The notes: a model not told the origin generated them from the sequence alone. A DNA stretch of 64,000 nucleotides from Phyllobacterium sophorae (GCF_003010965.1 NZ_PGGM01000004.1:1-64000), one strand, 5' to 3'. Shown: positions 36,164 to 49,443, numbered from the stretch's first letter. Program-made: numbers and translations.

Positions 36164-36301
36164 GGCTTTGGTCTCCTGTGGCGGGCGAATATTCCCGCTA
36201 CTTCCCGGCGTGTCCAATCATTTTGATTGAAGCGTTGTTCAAACATCACTGATGATTGAGGCGTTCCATGTCACACACTGCACAGAAAGTGCACGATGTG
36301 A

Positions 36302-37609
<1,308 letters not shown>

Positions 37610-37632
37610 GATCGGGCACATCGCATCAAATT

Positions 37633-37657
37633 AAGGGGCATCGCGAGCCCCTTTTTT
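37633..37657 (+). terminator. Rho-independent terminator after the aminotransferase gene
   Basis: AAGGGGC pairs with GCCCCTT around a seven-base loop, followed by T5-6. It lies 23 bases past the stop. Confidence 0.85.
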
Positions 37658-37745
37658 CTTTGCGGCAGAACTTCACAGCATTGTGTGAAACCAGTGATGG
37701 AAAACTGCGTATTTTCGGAGCGAAAGCTCTTCGCAAGGAATAATC

Positions 37746-38726
37746 ATGGTCGCTATCCACCGAAAGCCCGTTTGGGCAATCTCCGAGGCCCTGGCAACAC
37801 CGGAGCAGGCATTCCTTGATCGCCGGACGATCCTCAAAGCCTGGGGCTTGGGCGGACTGGCAGCCACGACCTGCGCAGTCCTGCCTAGATCGGCGCGAGC
37901 CGAGATCGAACGCAAACCCGCAGGCAACCCTGCTCTCTATCCCGCAAAGCGTAACGAGGCTTACGAGTTGGGCCGCAGCCTCACGCCGGAAGAGATCAAT
38001 TCGAAATACAATAATTTCTATGAGTTCGGCGGCGACAAAGACATTTGGACGGAAGCACAGACCTTAATCACCAATCCATGGGATATCGAAATTGACGGAA
38101 TAGTGGAAAAACCATTCACGATAGCGTTTGCCGATCTGGAAGCAAAAGTTCCGCTGGAAGAAAGACTTTACCGGCATCGTTGCGTCGAAGCCTGGTCGAT
38201 GACCGTGCCATGGACGGGTTTTTCCCTCGCAAAGCTGGTCGAGTTTGCCAAACCCACGGCTTCAGCAAAATATATCCGATTCGAGACATTCAACGATCCG
38301 TCCATGGCGAGCGGCCAGAACGGCTTTCTCTACACCTGGCCCTACGTCGAGGGCGTGACTATGGCGGAAGCAGCCAATGATTTGGCATTCGTCGTGACGG
38401 GCGCCTATGGCAAGCCTCTGCTCAATCAGTTCGGCGCACCTATCCGGCTAGCTCTTCCATGGAAATATGGGTTCAAATCAGTGAAGTCGATCCGCAAGAT
38501 CACCTTTACCGACCAACGCCCTGTAAGTTTCTGGGAAGGCCTTGCATCGAATGAATATGGCTTCTGGGCTAATGTTAACCCGGAGGTCGCGCATCCACGC
38601 TGGAGCCAAGCGCAGGAACGCATATTGCATACGGGAGAAACGGTGCCAACCCTGCTGTTCAACGGCTATGGCGAACACGTCGCTTCGCTCTATAAGGGGC
38701 TCGAGGGCGAACCACTCTATCGCTGA
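37746..38726 (+). CDS. msrP: Periplasmic methionine sulfoxide reductase catalytic subunit MsrP (YedY)
   Basis: The 326-residue molybdopterin enzyme is exported by Tat: DRRTILKAWGLGGLAATT at 25-42, cut near residue 52. The sulfite-oxidase fold is shown by YNNFYEFG, LYRHRCVEAWSMTVPWTGF (molybdenum-ligand Cys146), and LPWKYGFKSVKSIRKI. MsrP repairs oxidised methionines in periplasmic proteins using electrons from the heme membrane partner MsrQ. No msrQ-like gene (six-helix membrane protein) is adjacent here; the next plus-strand gene is trkH, so the partner must be elsewhere. Confidence 0.93.
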   Translation: MVAIHRKPVWAISEALATPEQAFLDRRTILKAWGLGGLAATTCAVLPRSARAEIERKPAGNPALYPAKRNEAYELGRSLTPEEINSKYNNFYEFGGDKDIWTEAQTLITNPWDIEIDGIVEKPFTIAFADLEAKVPLEERLYRHRCVEAWSMTVPWTGFSLAKLVEFAKPTASAKYIRFETFNDPSMASGQNGFLYTWPYVEGVTMAEAANDLAFVVTGAYGKPLLNQFGAPIRLALPWKYGFKSVKSIRKITFTDQRPVSFWEGLASNEYGFWANVNPEVAHPRWSQAQERILHTGETVPTLLFNGYGEHVASLYKGLEGEPLYR

Positions 38727-38746
38727 GCCGTGAAGGCATACCCCTG

Positions 38747-38870
38747 AAAAGAAAAGAGGCCGGACAATTGCCCGGCCTTAAATTTTGAAGGATGCCGTTT
38801 CCGGCGAAACCTCCAGAGGGGAACACTTGCGGGCGCGCAATGGGAGGAGGAGACGCACCGGCAAGTCACG
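38747..38870 (-). ncRNA. Second cuckoo-like small RNA (CCTCCTCCC loop)
   Basis: On the minus strand, 38866-38854 pairs with 38837-38825 (12 pairs, one G-U and one mismatch) around a 16-base loop containing CCTCCTCCC. The G-U pair exists only in minus-strand RNA. Downstream come a small CCTC/GAGG hairpin and a GCCG-GAAA-CGGC tetraloop hairpin. The RNA ends at a terminator, AGGCCGG (38778-38772) with CCGGCCT (38763-38757), followed by CTTTTCTTTT. That last hairpin also serves msrP from the other side. The 5' end is not defined. Confidence 0.65.
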
Positions 38871-39063
38871 TGGATATGAAGGTTTTGCCTCATGATCGCA
38901 ACACCCATTTGTGCAACGCACCCATGCACACAGCGCATAGCGGTGAATTTGCGAGCACTATTGGAAAATTAGTCACGAATATCAACAGAATGAGTAAATC
39001 CATGCTGCTGGCAATCGCATATTTAGGAAGAAAAACTTTTCACAATCAAGCCAAACAGGGATC

Positions 39064-39960
39064 CTAATACGACCAGGTGCGCGCTTTCGAGAAAAGAAAA
39101 TCTCGAAACACGTGCAATTTGGCAGCGTTTTTGATTCCTTCCGGATAGCAGAAAAACGTATCGAAGGAAGGTAATTCCATCTCGGGCAACAGCCGGACCA
39201 GCGTCGAATCCTTCTCCACCATATAGTCCGGCAGGACACCGAGGCCGACGCCCTTTTGGATCGCCCGCTTGATCGACAGCAGGTTGTTGATCTGCAGCAC
39301 CGCCGGACGCAAATTGCCATCCGACCGGCCAATCACCTCCAGCCAGTTGAGATTGGTAAGATAAGACGGCGCGGGTTCGCCAAAGCTGACGATACGATGG
39401 GTATCGATCTCTTCGATACTTTCAATCTTGCCGTACTTGGCAATATAGGCTGGTGACGCGTAGACATGCATATGCACGGTAAATAGCCGGCGCTGGATCA
39501 AGTCTGGCTGCTGCGGCTGACGCAGGCGAATAGCGCAATCCGCATGACGCATGGTCAGGTCGAGCTCTTCATTATCGAGGAGCAACTGCAGTTGGACTTC
39601 AGGATAGAGCTCGATGAATTCCTGCACGCGCTCGATCAGCCAGCCCGATCCAAGGCCAACCGTGGTCGTTACGCGCAATTTTCCAGATGGTCTGTCCTTG
39701 CTGTCGGTCAGGCGGGAGCGGACATTTTCCAGCTTCATCAGAACTTCATGAGCGGTGCGGTAGAGCACCTCGCCCTGCTCGGTCAGGATAAGACCGCGGG
39801 CATGGCGGTGAAACAGCGGAACACCGACATCCTGCTCAAGCGCACTAACCTGACGGGAGATGGCCGATTGCGACAGATGCAGTGTCTCGGCGGCATGGGT
39901 GAAAGACCCTGCCTCGGCAGCAGCATGAAATATTCGCAACTTGTCCCAATCAAGCGACAT
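39064..39960 (-). CDS. lsrB: LysR-family regulator VtlR/LsrB
   Basis: The 298-residue protein starts MSLDWDKLRIFHAAAEAGSF at ATG 39960, the start known for VtlR of Brucella and LsrB of Sinorhizobium. It shares long stretches with them (winged helix LHLSQSAISRQVSALEQDVG; CAIRLRQPQQ; LFTVHMHVYASPAYI). These orthologues control small-RNA genes, envelope and oxidative-stress functions and are needed for host interaction. The gene lies 59 bases after trxB, the conserved neighbourhood. A cuckoo-like RNA on the same strand lies downstream (38870-38747), so read-through could feed it. Confidence 0.9.
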   Translation of the reverse strand: MSLDWDKLRIFHAAAEAGSFTHAAETLHLSQSAISRQVSALEQDVGVPLFHRHARGLILTEQGEVLYRTAHEVLMKLENVRSRLTDSKDRPSGKLRVTTTVGLGSGWLIERVQEFIELYPEVQLQLLLDNEELDLTMRHADCAIRLRQPQQPDLIQRRLFTVHMHVYASPAYIAKYGKIESIEEIDTHRIVSFGEPAPSYLTNLNWLEVIGRSDGNLRPAVLQINNLLSIKRAIQKGVGLGVLPDYMVEKDSTLVRLLPEMELPSFDTFFCYPEGIKNAAKLHVFRDFLFSKARTWSY

Positions 39961-40019
39961 CGCGCAGTCTCTCCCCGTTCCGGCCACGCATATCGCGGCC
40001 AGCTCCATTCTAGCGGCTG

Positions 40020-42673
<2,654 letters not shown>

Positions 42674-42764
42674 CGCCGAAGGTGTTTGCAACCTGTGAGG
42701 GATACATTACACAGCGTGGGGAATCGCTTATGGTGACGACAATTCTCTTGGAACAGGATGGAAT

Positions 42765-43235
42765 ATGCCTTTGAAGGCGGACCTCGACGCGATTGACTGG
42801 AAAATCCTGAAACAGTTGCAGGATAATGGCCGTATCACCAATGTGGAACTGGCCGAGCGCGTAGGTATTTCGGCGCCACCCTGCTTGCGCCGTGTCCGCA
42901 AACTGGAGGAAAGCGGCGTCATCCAAGGCTACCGCGCTATCCTCAATGGTTCGATTTTGGGCCAGGACATCGTGGCGTTCTGCATGATCCGGCTGCATCG
43001 CCAATCCGACGCGGATCTGAAGAATTTTGCAGAAAAAACCAAGAACTGGATCCTTGTACGCCGGGCATGGATGGTATCAGGCGAATCTGATTTCCTGCTC
43101 CATTGCGTCGCCAGCGATCTCAGCACGTTCCAAAACTTTGTCATCGAAGAGCTGACCTCGACACCGAATGTCGATTCGGTTCGCACGTCGCTGACGATCC
43201 GTTCGGTCAAGAACGAACCGCTGATGGTTCTCTAG
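42765..43235 (+). CDS. Lrp/AsnC-family transcriptional regulator
   Basis: This is a 156-residue Lrp-type protein with helix-turn-helix LDAIDWKILKQLQDNGRITN, ELAERVGISAPPCLRRVRKLE (about 8-55), and a RAM domain from about 72 (IVAFCMIRLHRQSD, VSGESDFLLHCVASDL). It looks close to the global-regulator-like Lrp conserved near trxB and trkH in Hyphomicrobiales. ATG 42765 lacks a strong ribosome site. The stop overlaps the stop of the GT25 gene on the other strand in a shared CTAG. Confidence 0.9.
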   Translation: MPLKADLDAIDWKILKQLQDNGRITNVELAERVGISAPPCLRRVRKLEESGVIQGYRAILNGSILGQDIVAFCMIRLHRQSDADLKNFAEKTKNWILVRRAWMVSGESDFLLHCVASDLSTFQNFVIEELTSTPNVDSVRTSLTIRSVKNEPLMVL

Positions 43236-43963
43236 CGGCGAAAACGATTATAAAGATACAGCTTCACGCGGTAGTATGGTCTCAGTATCTCCCGGCTCAG
43301 GCGGCCGGACAATGTCTTGTTCTTGCCCTGAACCACTGTTCCACCGAGATTGAAATCGATCTCGCGAATTGTGATCGGCCGCGCTGACAGGACGCGTATT
43401 GGATGCAGCCACCGCATCTGGATCGTTGTGTCGACCGGACGGTCGAATTGCTTTGTCGCGGCGAGAAGCGCCAACGCCGCATCCTGCCCGACCAGCTGCA
43501 TCTGCATGCCGAGCCCAGGCAGGTCCGGTTCGATAACACTGTTGGCGCCTTCTTTAGCGACTTCCTGCCCGTACTCGCCTCTTGGCCAGCGAGGAAAGCG
43601 GATATAGTCGGTCGATTTCATGCCTTGCAATGCCAGCTTCAATTGTGCGGCAAAGGCAGCATCGTCCAAATCGACATCATCCTCGATGACGAGTCCGGCG
43701 CCGAGATTGCGGTCAACGATTGTTTGCCAGGCCTTGCGGTGCGACAGGAAGCAGGCGACTTCCGAAATACGCAATTCGAATGGATAGTAGGGTCTGTGCA
43801 GCGAACGCTTGTACACTGCGCCCATATCGTCATCGCTGAGATCCAGCGCGTCCACTGCGTCAATGATTTCCGCCTTTACCGGCAAGCGCTCGATCAGCTG
43901 GCGAATATGTTCGCCGCGCTTTGTGGCACGCTTGAGATGAATGATAAATGCCGTGATGGTCAC
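43232..43963 (-). CDS. Glycosyltransferase family 25 (LPS core biosynthesis)
   Basis: This is a 243-residue GT25 enzyme. It starts FIIHLKRATKRGEHI, has the metal- and donor-binding LVIEDDVDLDD (Glu94, Asp95) and SEVACFLSHRKAW, typical of LgtB/LpsA beta-glycosyltransferases. These act at the cytoplasmic face of the inner membrane on LPS or capsule acceptors. Its start overlaps the stop of lpcC by four bases (ATGA), so both are translated from one transcript; a role in the same LPS core is inferred. It may correspond to a Brucella wad-type core gene. Confidence 0.88.
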   Translation of the reverse strand: MTITAFIIHLKRATKRGEHIRQLIERLPVKAEIIDAVDALDLSDDDMGAVYKRSLHRPYYPFELRISEVACFLSHRKAWQTIVDRNLGAGLVIEDDVDLDDAAFAAQLKLALQGMKSTDYIRFPRWPRGEYGQEVAKEGANSVIEPDLPGLGMQMQLVGQDAALALLAATKQFDRPVDTTIQMRWLHPIRVLSARPITIREIDFNLGGTVVQGKNKTLSGRLSREILRPYYRVKLYLYNRFRR

Positions 43964-45021
43964 GGTTTCGCTCCACCGTCGAAAAGGTATTCATATACTT
44001 CGAGGACTTTGGCGGCTTCCTTTTCCAGTGGGAATTTCTCCCTGACATGGCGAAGACCCGCCTTGCCCGCTCTTTTACACATTGCCGGATCCGCAAGGTA
44101 GGGAGCAATTGCCTGTTCAAGCGCAATACTGTCGCCGGCCGGCACAACAGTTCCGGTGCCCGGCTCGATCATCTCGGCATAGGCCCCCGCATCGCTCGTG
44201 ACCACAGCCGTCTGCGATGCCATAGCCTCAAGCGGTGTCAGGCCAAATCCTTCGTTGCGTGAAGGCGCGACGTAGAGCGTCATCCTGCGATACCAGACAC
44301 GCACATCCGGCACCTCCCCCAGGAACAGGATACGATCGGCGAGCCCGGCCCGAGTAATCCTGTCGCGCAGTGCCTGTTCGAAGCCCTTATGTTCCGCAGT
44401 CGTCCGGCCGGTCATCACTGCCGTCCAATCCGGATAGCGCGGCAGAAGATTGATCATGGCGTCGACAAACAGGTCCGTGCCTTTCGACGGCCGGATACGG
44501 CCGGAACAGCCAACGAGATACTGTCCTGGAAGCCCCGATGCTTCAAATGTGTCCTGATCGTCCTGCGGCGGGTGAAACAGATGGGTGTCGACACCGTGCA
44601 TGATCACCGTGTGCGGCACTTTCAGGAAACTGCCAGACTTGCCGCTCGTCGCGATCACGCCATTCATCTGCCGGATCAGCCATTTGGTGAAGGGCTTGTG
44701 ATCACGCTGCGCGGCAGACGTAAACAGTAGCTTCAGCTTCATGCGCAAGACCGAGCGCATGAAAATGCCTGCAATCATTTCATTGTTCCGGCGCGCATGC
44801 CAAATGCGGAACGGTCTTGTCTTGGGGTTGAACCAGAGACCAGGAAGCGACATCCAGCCGATATTGGGCAGGTTGGCGGGCAGCCCCGGCCCTATCGTGA
44901 CGATCTTGAGGCCGTTCGCGCGTTGCAGGGGGATAAGTTGAATGATGGTCGAGGTGACTCCGGAAAGCTTGCGCTTGAAATTCGGAGCTATCACCTCGAC
45001 GCTGCTTAGGGGATCATGCAC
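43960..45021 (-). CDS. lpcC: Glycosyltransferase family 4, LpcC-type LPS core mannosyltransferase
   Basis: This is a 353-residue GT-B enzyme. The C-terminal donor domain has VGCSGRIRPSKGTDLF (Arg175, Lys180) and APSRNEGFGLTPLEAMA with the retaining E-x7-E pair Glu257/Glu265. The linkage greA-GT4-GT25 and the sequence type match LpcC of Rhizobium leguminosarum and WadC of Brucella, which add mannose to Kdo of the LPS core. The start lies five bases downstream of the greA stop, so greA-lpcC-GT25 look like one operon. The symbol rests on context plus resemblance. Confidence 0.82.
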   Translation of the reverse strand: MHDPLSSVEVIAPNFKRKLSGVTSTIIQLIPLQRANGLKIVTIGPGLPANLPNIGWMSLPGLWFNPKTRPFRIWHARRNNEMIAGIFMRSVLRMKLKLLFTSAAQRDHKPFTKWLIRQMNGVIATSGKSGSFLKVPHTVIMHGVDTHLFHPPQDDQDTFEASGLPGQYLVGCSGRIRPSKGTDLFVDAMINLLPRYPDWTAVMTGRTTAEHKGFEQALRDRITRAGLADRILFLGEVPDVRVWYRRMTLYVAPSRNEGFGLTPLEAMASQTAVVTSDAGAYAEMIEPGTGTVVPAGDSIALEQAIAPYLADPAMCKRAGKAGLRHVREKFPLEKEAAKVLEVYEYLFDGGAKP

Positions 45022-45026
45022 GAAGG

Positions 45027-45500
45027 CTAGACGAAACTGAAACCGATGATTTCGTAAGAACGGGCACCACCGGGTGCATTGACTTCAATTGTCTCGCCTT
45101 CAGTCTTCCCGATCAGTGCACGCGCAATGGGCGAAGAAATGGAAATGCGGCCAGCTTTGGGATCAGCTTCCTGATCGCCGACAATCTGATAGATCCTTTT
45201 TTCGTCCGTGTCCTCGTCGATCAGATGGATCGTCGCGCCAAATTTGATCTTGTCGCCGGACAGTTTCGAGATATCGATAATTTCGGCGCGAGCGGTATAG
45301 TCTTCGAGCTCACCCACACGACCTTCATTATGACTCTGCGCTTCTTTGGCAGCGTGATACTCGGCGTTCTCCGAAAGGTCGCCATGGGCGCGCGCTTCCG
45401 AAATTGCCTGGATGATACGCGGCCGCTCTTCCTGTTGGCGCCAGCGCAACTCTTCCTTGAGCTTGTCGAATCCAGCCTGAGTCATCGGGACCTTTTCCAT
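45027..45500 (-). CDS. greA: Transcription elongation factor GreA
   Basis: The 157-residue GreA rescues stalled RNA polymerase by stimulating transcript cleavage. The N-terminal coiled coil includes [20 protein letters not shown], and the acidic tip is in [20 protein letters not shown], with the Asp and Glu that reach the active site. The C-terminal FKBP-like domain has [21 protein letters not shown] 45500 has AAAGGAGAG upstream; longer in-frame starts lack a site. It is the first gene of the greA-lpcC-GT25 block. Confidence 0.96.
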   Translation of the reverse strand: MEKVPMTQAGFDKLKEELRWRQQEERPRIIQAISEARAHGDLSENAEYHAAKEAQSHNEGRVGELEDYTARAEIIDISKLSGDKIKFGATIHLIDEDTDEKRIYQIVGDQEADPKAGRISISSPIARALIGKTEGETIEVNAPGGARSYEIIGFSFV

Positions 45501-45785
45501 GCCCTCTCCTTTCGTAGTCAGTGTCGAATAGCGCTCCATCGAGGCCACGCGGCACAAAAAGAAAACGGCCACCGAAGCTCAAGACTTCGGAACCGTTCAG
45601 TCAGTCGTCCCTTAATATAGCACTGTTTCTGGCGATTTCACGAAGAAAGTGGAAAATGTCGCATCAACGGGCTTTACGCCTCGGCAAATTGACAACGGAG
45701 CGGCACCTCACGCCACTGTGAGACGACCGCGTCGAAGGAATATGCACAAAATGGTGCAATCTCGGTTGGGACAGGAGGATCGCCA

Positions 45786-46931
45786 ATGAAACGAACACCG
45801 AGCTTTAAATCAGCTCCGCTCCTTGCCACGCTGTTGGCCCTTTCTTCGACTGCTTTTGCTGAGGATTTCAAAACCGAGACGGTCACTCTCTCGGCTCAAA
45901 CGATAGCAGGCGGGCTCAACCATCCGTGGAGTCTTGCATTTCTTGCCGACGGGGCACTTCTTGCGACGGAGCGCACAGGAAGCATGCGCATCATCAAAAG
46001 CGGCAAAGTGTCGAAACCAGTTGCCAACGTTCCCAAAGTGGTTGCCAAGGGTCAGGGCGGCTTGCTCGATGTCGCCTTGGCACCCGACTTCGCCACAAGC
46101 AGCCGGATCTATTTTACATTTTCGCAACCGGGCAAGGGTGGAGCAGGAACGGCATTGGCAAGCGCCAAACTTGTTCGGAGTGAGGAAAGTGCGGCACTTG
46201 AAAATGTCTCGATACTCGTTTCGATGAACAAGAAAACCGGAACAGCGCATCATTTTGGCTCACGTATCGTTGTGGCCCCCGACGGCAAGCTATTCGTAAC
46301 GATGGGCGAGCGCGGCGACAAACTGCGCGCGCAAAATTTCAAGGATCACGCGGGTTCCGTGCTTCGGATCAACGCGGACGGCACCGTTCCAGCGGACAAT
46401 CCGTTCGCTGATGGCAAAAAAGGACTGCCGGAGCTTTGGTCCAAGGGCCATCGCAATCCGCAAGGCGCGGCTTGGGACCCCGTCACACAATCCCTGCTGA
46501 CTGTCGAGCATGGCGCCATGGGTGGCGATGAAATCAACCGGCCGGAGCCCGGCAAGAACTATGGTTGGCCTGTCATTACCTATGGCAAGGATTACTCGGG
46601 TGCGAAAATCGGCAAAGGCACAAGTGCCGAAGGTTATGAGCAGCCACTCTACTACTGGGATCCGTCTATCGCACCGTCGGGCCTGGCCGTGTACGAGGGG
46701 GCAATGTTTCCCGAATGGAAAGGTGATCTTCTCGTCGGAGCGCTGAAATTTGAGTTGCTGTCGCGCCTTGATCGCGATGAGGAAGGGACTATCAAAGGCG
46801 AGGAGCGCCTTTTGAAGGGCGAGTTTGGACGCATCCGGGATGTCCGCGTGGCACCCGACGGCTCGATTTACCTTCTGACCGATGAAAGTGATGGAAAAAT
46901 CATCCGGCTGTCACGCGCATCAGGAACCTGA
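45786..46931 (+). CDS. Periplasmic PQQ-dependent aldose sugar dehydrogenase (Asd/YliI type)
   Basis: The 381-residue protein has a signal peptide cut near residue 25 (STAFA-ED). The six-bladed beta-propeller of soluble glucose dehydrogenases is recognisable from GGLNHPWSLAFLADG, GQGGLLDVALAPDF, GTAHHFGSRIVVAPDG, WSKGHRNPQGAAW, HGAMGGDEINRPEPGKNYGW and IRDVRVAPDG. The His in HHFG, the Arg-Asn in HRNPQG and the GDE segment are the usual PQQ- and calcium-binding places. It oxidises aldoses to lactones in the periplasm if PQQ is available. ATG 45786 follows AGGAGG. It is a single gene. Confidence 0.9.
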   Translation: MKRTPSFKSAPLLATLLALSSTAFAEDFKTETVTLSAQTIAGGLNHPWSLAFLADGALLATERTGSMRIIKSGKVSKPVANVPKVVAKGQGGLLDVALAPDFATSSRIYFTFSQPGKGGAGTALASAKLVRSEESAALENVSILVSMNKKTGTAHHFGSRIVVAPDGKLFVTMGERGDKLRAQNFKDHAGSVLRINADGTVPADNPFADGKKGLPELWSKGHRNPQGAAWDPVTQSLLTVEHGAMGGDEINRPEPGKNYGWPVITYGKDYSGAKIGKGTSAEGYEQPLYYWDPSIAPSGLAVYEGAMFPEWKGDLLVGALKFELLSRLDRDEEGTIKGEERLLKGEFGRIRDVRVAPDGSIYLLTDESDGKIIRLSRASGT

Positions 46932-47018
46932 CACCGCAGCATTCCTGGCCTTGCGGCATTAAATTGCAATCTGTAGATATCCCTCGCGGGTATAACCGCA
47001 GAGCACTGTGGGATCATC

Positions 47019-47909
47019 ATGACGCATGGCCGGGCCAATATACTGCTGCTTGCTGCGGGAGCCATCTGGGGCCTGGGTTTTGTGGCGCAATCCAGCGCCA
47101 TGGACAGTGTCGAACCATTTATGTTCATTGCCCTGCGCTTCTTGCTCGCAGCGCTTACGGTAATGCCACTTGCGATCCGCGAAGCAAAGGCAGCCCCGAA
47201 GAAACTATCGCGTTTCGACTATTTTGGCTTTACCTTCATCGGATTGCTGCTTTTTGCAGGGGCCGCCCTTCAGCAGATCGGCATGCAGACAACGTCTGTC
47301 ACAAATGCCGGCTTCCTGACCGGGCTCTATGTGATCATGGTGCCGTTCCTCGCGGTCGTGCTTTTCTGGCAGTGGCCACATCCCGTCGTGTGGCCTTGCG
47401 CCCTGACCGCAGTTGCCGGCATCTATCTCTTATCCGGGGGACGCCTCGAAGGTCTGACGGCTGGTGATTGGCTGATCGTTGCATGCGCTGTCTTTTGGGC
47501 GCTGCAGATCATCTTCATCAATCGCCTTGCCGCAAATAATGGCCGGCCGATCATGCTTTCGCTTGTGCAGTTCGCCGTATGCGCCGTGCTTGGCTTCATC
47601 GTAACGCTTGGAACGGAACGCACTGAACTCTTCTCCATTATTGCCGCTGCACCGGAAATTCTCTTTGCGGGGGTCATCTCGTCGGGCATCGCCTTCACGC
47701 TGCAGGCTGTTGGTCAGCGCTTCACAACTGCACCGCAGGCTGCGATCATGCTATCGTCCGAAGCATTGTTCGCCGCTCTTTTCGGCGCACTTATTATGGG
47801 AGAGCGCATGTCACTTCAGGGTGCGATCGGTTGCGCGCTCATCTTCATAGCAATGATTACGGTTGAATTGATCCCGGCCCTGCGAAGCAGAACCGAAGTC
47901 AGGCCTTGA
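47019..47909 (+). CDS. DMT-superfamily transporter (EamA, 10 TM)
   Basis: This is a 296-residue protein with ten hydrophobic segments forming two EamA repeats. It has LLLAAGAIWGLGFVAQSSAM at the start, ALQQIGMQTTSVTNAGFLTGL at the end of the first repeat, and AIMLSSEALFAALFGALIMGE in the second. Such proteins export metabolites or amino acids; the substrate is not deducible. The last 11 bases overlap the end of the DUF486 gene on the minus strand. Confidence 0.9.
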   Translation: MTHGRANILLLAAGAIWGLGFVAQSSAMDSVEPFMFIALRFLLAALTVMPLAIREAKAAPKKLSRFDYFGFTFIGLLLFAGAALQQIGMQTTSVTNAGFLTGLYVIMVPFLAVVLFWQWPHPVVWPCALTAVAGIYLLSGGRLEGLTAGDWLIVACAVFWALQIIFINRLAANNGRPIMLSLVQFAVCAVLGFIVTLGTERTELFSIIAAAPEILFAGVISSGIAFTLQAVGQRFTTAPQAAIMLSSEALFAALFGALIMGERMSLQGAIGCALIFIAMITVELIPALRSRTEVRP

Positions 47910-48249
47910 AGATCAGCGTTGCCCCTCCGGCGATCAGAACGAAACCGGCCACATGCTGCCAAGTGAACGACTCCTTCAGGTAAAACACTGAGAACAGGCT
48001 GAAGACGACCAGCGTGATCACTTCCTGCATCGTCTTGAGTTCGGCTGTCGAATAAACCGCATGTCCGATTCGATTTGCCGGAACGGCGAACCAGTATTCT
48101 ACCAACGCGATGCCCCAGCTGATGAAAACAACTGGAGTGAGCGCTGCCGCCGGATATTTCAGATGCCCGTACCAGGCGAAGGTCATGAATACATTTGAAG
48201 CGATAAGAAATATTATGGGCAGGATGGAAGGCGAAAGGAAGGTTGGCAT
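47899..48249 (-). CDS. DMT-family membrane protein (DUF486, 4 TM)
   Basis: The 116-residue protein has four helices and DUF486 text: IASNVFMTFAWYGHLK, SWGIALVEYWFAVPANRIGH and LKTMQEVITLVVFSLFSVFYL. It belongs to the small drug/metabolite transporter fold and would act as a dimer. Substrate unknown. The 3' ends of this and the EamA gene overlap by 11 bases, a tight convergent arrangement. Confidence 0.88.
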   Translation of the reverse strand: MPTFLSPSILPIIFLIASNVFMTFAWYGHLKYPAAALTPVVFISWGIALVEYWFAVPANRIGHAVYSTAELKTMQEVITLVVFSLFSVFYLKESFTWQHVAGFVLIAGGATLIFKA

Positions 48250-48450
48250 GATGGTTCTTTCGGGAGGAAGGATCGGGCATTGTGCAGTGCACTAACGCAG
48301 TGCTGAATACAGCAAAATCAAGCCAATTCAATGTAAAATGACGCCGCATTCCCGACGCAGACGTTAATTCGCGCGCTGACCTTTCCTTTACAATTTGCCA
48401 CTATTTTTAACTGCATCCGCCTGCGTATCGGGCAAATGGGATGTGGTGAC

Positions 48451-49443
48451 ATGAGTTTTGCGTTGTCGTCCGCTTTGCACTTGAAGCGCCTTTCAACCAT
48501 TCTGGTTCTGTGTATCTGCGCGGCGCTCAGCGCCTGTGGCATGGGTGATGTCAGGCGTCCACTGGTCGATGTGGGCAATGGCACGGACACATCCGTGGCT
48601 GATCAATCGCTGGCGAGCGAGGAGAGCCAGCAAGTGGCGAGTGAGGAAACCGAACAACTATCCACCCCGCAATCAGGAGAATTCACCGCACAAGAGCCCG
48701 AAGTCCTATCCGTGCCGGACGCCGGACAGCAGCCGGATACGCTAGTCGTACCAGACACCCCGCCGGCCGCCGAGCCGAAACCCTATTCCTTGCCGGAATC
48801 AGAACCGGCTTCCGATGATGCCGAAAGCTATGGTTATCCCGGGGGTATTCGCGACCCCATTGCCCGCGGTGAGAGTGCCCTGGCCCTGCCAGGAAGCGAG
48901 GTCGCCTGCCGCACGCAGCTGAAACGGCTTGGCGTTGTCTTTCAGGAACGCGAACCGATCAATGACGGGGGCGTATGCCGTATAGACCATCCGCTCACGG
49001 TCAGTGGATTCTCGAGTGGGCGGATTAAACTGAAGCCGAGCGCGACACTAAACTGCCAGATGACACTTGCCTTCGCTCGCTGGGTCAAGGGCGATCTCTC
49101 GCCTTCGACGCGGCTGCGCTACCTCTCGGGGATCAATACGATTCATCAGGCATCGAGTTATTCCTGCCGCACCATGAGCAATCAACGTGGAAGGGCCATG
49201 TCGGAACACTCTAAGGGCAACGCGCTCGATATTGCCAGGATTACGCTCAATAGTGGTCGCGACATCAAGGTGCAGAAACCGGGCCTCTTTGCCTTTCGGC
49301 AACGGGGCCTCCTGAATACTGTTCGCTCCGACGCATGCGATTATTTCACCACCGTGCTCGGCCCTGGCTATGACAGGTTCCACCGTGATCATTTCCATTT
49401 CGACCTGATGCAACGCCGAAGCGGCCACCGAGCCTGCCGTTAA
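48451..49443 (+). CDS. Extensin-like-domain lipoprotein
   Basis: The 330-residue protein begins with a lipoprotein signal (STILVLCICAALSAC). The lipidated Cys is followed by a long Ser/Glu/Pro-rich linker (about 40-130), which puts the C-terminal domain away from the membrane. The C-terminal half matches the extensin-like family (PF06904): CRTQLKRLGV, CRIDHPLTVSG, WVKGDLSPSTRLRYLSGI, SYSCRTMSNQ, SEHSKGNALDIARI and YDRFHRDHFHFDL. The conserved His and Asp suggest a peptidoglycan- or sugar-active hydrolase related to the D,D-carboxypeptidase fold. An ATG at 48436 is an alternative start. Confidence 0.87.
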   Translation: MSFALSSALHLKRLSTILVLCICAALSACGMGDVRRPLVDVGNGTDTSVADQSLASEESQQVASEETEQLSTPQSGEFTAQEPEVLSVPDAGQQPDTLVVPDTPPAAEPKPYSLPESEPASDDAESYGYPGGIRDPIARGESALALPGSEVACRTQLKRLGVVFQEREPINDGGVCRIDHPLTVSGFSSGRIKLKPSATLNCQMTLAFARWVKGDLSPSTRLRYLSGINTIHQASSYSCRTMSNQRGRAMSEHSKGNALDIARITLNSGRDIKVQKPGLFAFRQRGLLNTVRSDACDYFTTVLGPGYDRFHRDHFHFDLMQRRSGHRACR

